From: Falsiroseomonas sp051859025
Lineage (GTDB): Bacteria; Pseudomonadota; Alphaproteobacteria; Acetobacterales; Acetobacteraceae
DNA length: 64,000 nt
NCBI RefSeq assembly: GCF_051859025.1
Contig: NZ_JBHYGL010000019.1
Coordinates: forward strand, 5,064 to 69,063
Direction: 5' to 3'
Positions 62,595 to 64,000 of this stretch are shown piece after piece. Each line of letters starts with the position of its first letter. Position 1 is the stretch's first letter. Both the position numbers and the translations under genes were made by a program. Under the pieces are notes generated by a model. The model did not search any database. It was not told the origin of the DNA and saw only the letters and a program-made list of their open reading frames with translations.

Positions 62595-63935
62595 ATGCAG
62601 ACCGTTGCCATCCTCGGCCGCCCCAATGTGGGCAAATCCTCGATCTTCAACCGCCTCGCCGGTCGCAGGATCGCCATCGTGGACGACACCCCCGGCGTCA
62701 CCCGCGACCGGAAGGAGGTCGAGGCCGAGATCGGCGGCATCCCCGTGACGCTGATCGACACCGCGGGGCTGGAGGAAGCGGCGCCGGAAACGCTGGCCGG
62801 CCGCATGACCGCGTCCTCCGACGCGGCGCTCCGCCAGGCGGACCTCGTGTTGTTCGTCATCGATTGCCGCACGGGCCTCACCGCCGCCGACCGCGCCTTC
62901 GCCAACTGGCTCCGCCGCGCCGATGTCCCCGTCCTGCTGCTGGCCAACAAGGCGGAAGGCCGCCTTGGCATCCAGAACGCGATGGAGGCCTATGAACTCG
63001 GCCTTGGCGATCCCATCCCCGTCAGCGCCGAACATGGCGACGGCTTCGGCACCCTGCATGACGAGGTCCGCGACCACCTGCAGAAGGAACCGCGCGGCAA
63101 TCGTGGCGACCGCGAACGCCCGCTGCGGCTCGCCATCGTCGGCCGCCCCAATGCCGGCAAATCCACCCTGCTGAATACCCTGCTGGGCGAGGAGCGGATG
63201 ATCACCGGCCCCGAGCCCGGCCTGACGCGCGACGCCATCGCCGTGCAGATCAAGGACGAGGTCGGTCCCATCCGCCTGGTGGACACCGCGGGGCTCCGCA
63301 AGCAGGCCCGGATCGAGAAGGATCTGGAAAAAATGTCCACCGGCGCCTCCATCGCCGCGCTGAAGGAGGCGGAGGTGGTGATCCTGGTGATCGACGCCCT
63401 GCTGGGCATGGAGGAACAGGACCTCCGCATCGCCCGCCTGGCGGAGCGTGAGGGCCGCGCCTGCGTCATCGCCTTCAACAAATGGGATGCGGTGGAGGAT
63501 CGCGCCGCCTGCCGCAAGAAGCTGGACGATGTGCTGACCTTCAGCCTGGCGCAGATGAAGGGCATCATGGTGGTGCCGATCTCCGCCGCCAATGGCCGCG
63601 GCATCGACCGCCTGCTGCCCGCGGTGCGGGAGGTGCATGACCTCTGGAACCGCCGCATCGGCACGGGCGAGCTGAACCGCTGGTTCGAGGTGATGAAGGA
63701 CCGCCACCAGCCGCCGCTGGTGGAGGGCAAGCGCATCAAGCTGCGCTACGCTACCATGCCCAAGGCCCGCCCCCCCACCATCGCCGTCTTCGGCACGCGG
63801 GCGGAGATGCTGCCAGAGGATTACCGCCGCTACCTCGTGAACAGCTTCCGGGAGAAGTTCGACATGCCGGGGGTGCCGATCCGCCTGAACCTGCGCGGGA
63901 CGGACAATCCCTATGCGGAAGGCACCGAGGAGTAG
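62595..63935 (+). CDS. der: Ribosome biogenesis GTPase Der
   Basis: Essential double GTPase (EngA) that matures the 50S subunit. The 446-residue protein has G1 boxes GRPNVGKSS (about 8-16) and GRPNAGKST (about 183-191), with DTPGVTRDR and DTAGL switch motifs, NKAE and NKWD specificity motifs, and a C-terminal KH-like domain (KRIKLRYATMPKARPPTIAVF, read in parts). It sits 82 bases after bamB. A hairpin repeat follows the stop. Confidence 0.96.
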   Translation: MQTVAILGRPNVGKSSIFNRLAGRRIAIVDDTPGVTRDRKEVEAEIGGIPVTLIDTAGLEEAAPETLAGRMTASSDAALRQADLVLFVIDCRTGLTAADRAFANWLRRADVPVLLLANKAEGRLGIQNAMEAYELGLGDPIPVSAEHGDGFGTLHDEVRDHLQKEPRGNRGDRERPLRLAIVGRPNAGKSTLLNTLLGEERMITGPEPGLTRDAIAVQIKDEVGPIRLVDTAGLRKQARIEKDLEKMSTGASIAALKEAEVVILVIDALLGMEEQDLRIARLAEREGRACVIAFNKWDAVEDRAACRKKLDDVLTFSLAQMKGIMVVPISAANGRGIDRLLPAVREVHDLWNRRIGTGELNRWFEVMKDRHQPPLVEGKRIKLRYATMPKARPPTIAVFGTRAEMLPEDYRRYLVNSFREKFDMPGVPIRLNLRGTDNPYAEGTEE

Positions 63936-63947
63936 CGCCAGTTCGAT

Positions 63948-64000
63948 GGGGAAGGCGCTGCCTTCCCCATACCCCATCCGCCAGGGGGGAGACCCCCCTG
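63948..64000. repeat. Intergenic GC-hairpin repeat, copy 6 (cut by window end)
   Basis: GGGGAAGGC/GCCTTCCCC (63948-63968, loop GCT), then CCAGGGGGG (63981-63989), loop AGA and CCCCCCTG up to the window edge. It nearly matches copy 2 base for base, 13 bases after der. Confidence 0.85.

Overview
The window is a GC-rich, densely coded bacterial chromosome segment. Gene content points to a Gram-negative alphaproteobacterium: the lptF-lptG-lptD-surA-rsmA block, the yfgM-bamB-der block, split glyQ/glyS, HisKA_2-type sensor kinases and pyruvate phosphate dikinase. The very high GC and the GC-only hairpin repeats between genes suggest the Acetobacteraceae (Roseomonas-like), but there is no rRNA or other decisive taxonomic marker. 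I saw no rRNA, tRNA, CRISPR array, insertion sequence or prophage.

Layout. 1-10 kb: 5' end of clpB, a MOSC-domain protein, ndk, a YheS-like ABC-F ATPase and two membrane-bound sensor histidine kinases. 10-16.6 kb: a small membrane protein, an AmpD/AmiD-type amidase, holC, two tandem M17 leucyl aminopeptidases, cysQ-like and Sua5-type tsaC. 16.7-19 kb: a biuret-hydrolase-like cysteine hydrolase translationally coupled to an NCS2-like permease behind a candidate sigma-54 promoter, which reads as a nitrogen-scavenging operon. 19-21 kb: a GAF/HisKA_2 kinase divergent from a single-domain response regulator. 21-27 kb: a tannase-family esterase, an alpha/beta hydrolase, a Bug-type binding protein, a GalD-like tautomerase and a divergent LysR regulator, i.e. 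part of a gallate/tannin-type catabolic locus. 26.8-30.2 kb: paired half-size chromate transporters, a D-2-hydroxyglutarate dehydrogenase-like flavoenzyme and a trypsin-like lipoprotein.

30.3-37.2 kb is the outer-membrane biogenesis operon lptF-lptG-lptD-surA-rsmA, without the pdxA often found between surA and rsmA. 37-43 kb: a 2-hydroxyacid dehydrogenase, a stress-type SDR, a family 2 glycosyltransferase and ppdK. 43-46.7 kb: glyQ and glyS, separated by a vapBC toxin-antitoxin cassette. 46.7-52.7 kb: small enzymes (NTF2-like, alpha/beta hydrolase, tautomerase, FkbM methyltransferase, S49 protease, FAD monooxygenase, maleamate/N-carbamoylsarcosine-type amidohydrolase) and ygfZ. 52.7-55.4 kb: surface-polysaccharide genes (a family 9 glycosyltransferase, a family 4 glycosyltransferase with its middle deleted, an O-antigen-ligase-like protein). 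55.5-64 kb: dihydroorotase, a 900-residue Pro/Ala-rich protein, a Pro/Ala-tailed lipoprotein, and yfgM-bamB-der.

A family of intergenic repeats recurs at six places (about 2.0, 29.4, 39.9, 49.7, 51.8 and 63.9 kb). Each copy is a string of perfect 9-11 bp GC hairpins with 3-4 base loops. Copies differ by paired changes in both arms, so the fold is conserved more than the sequence. I regard this as the most interesting non-coding signal in the window.
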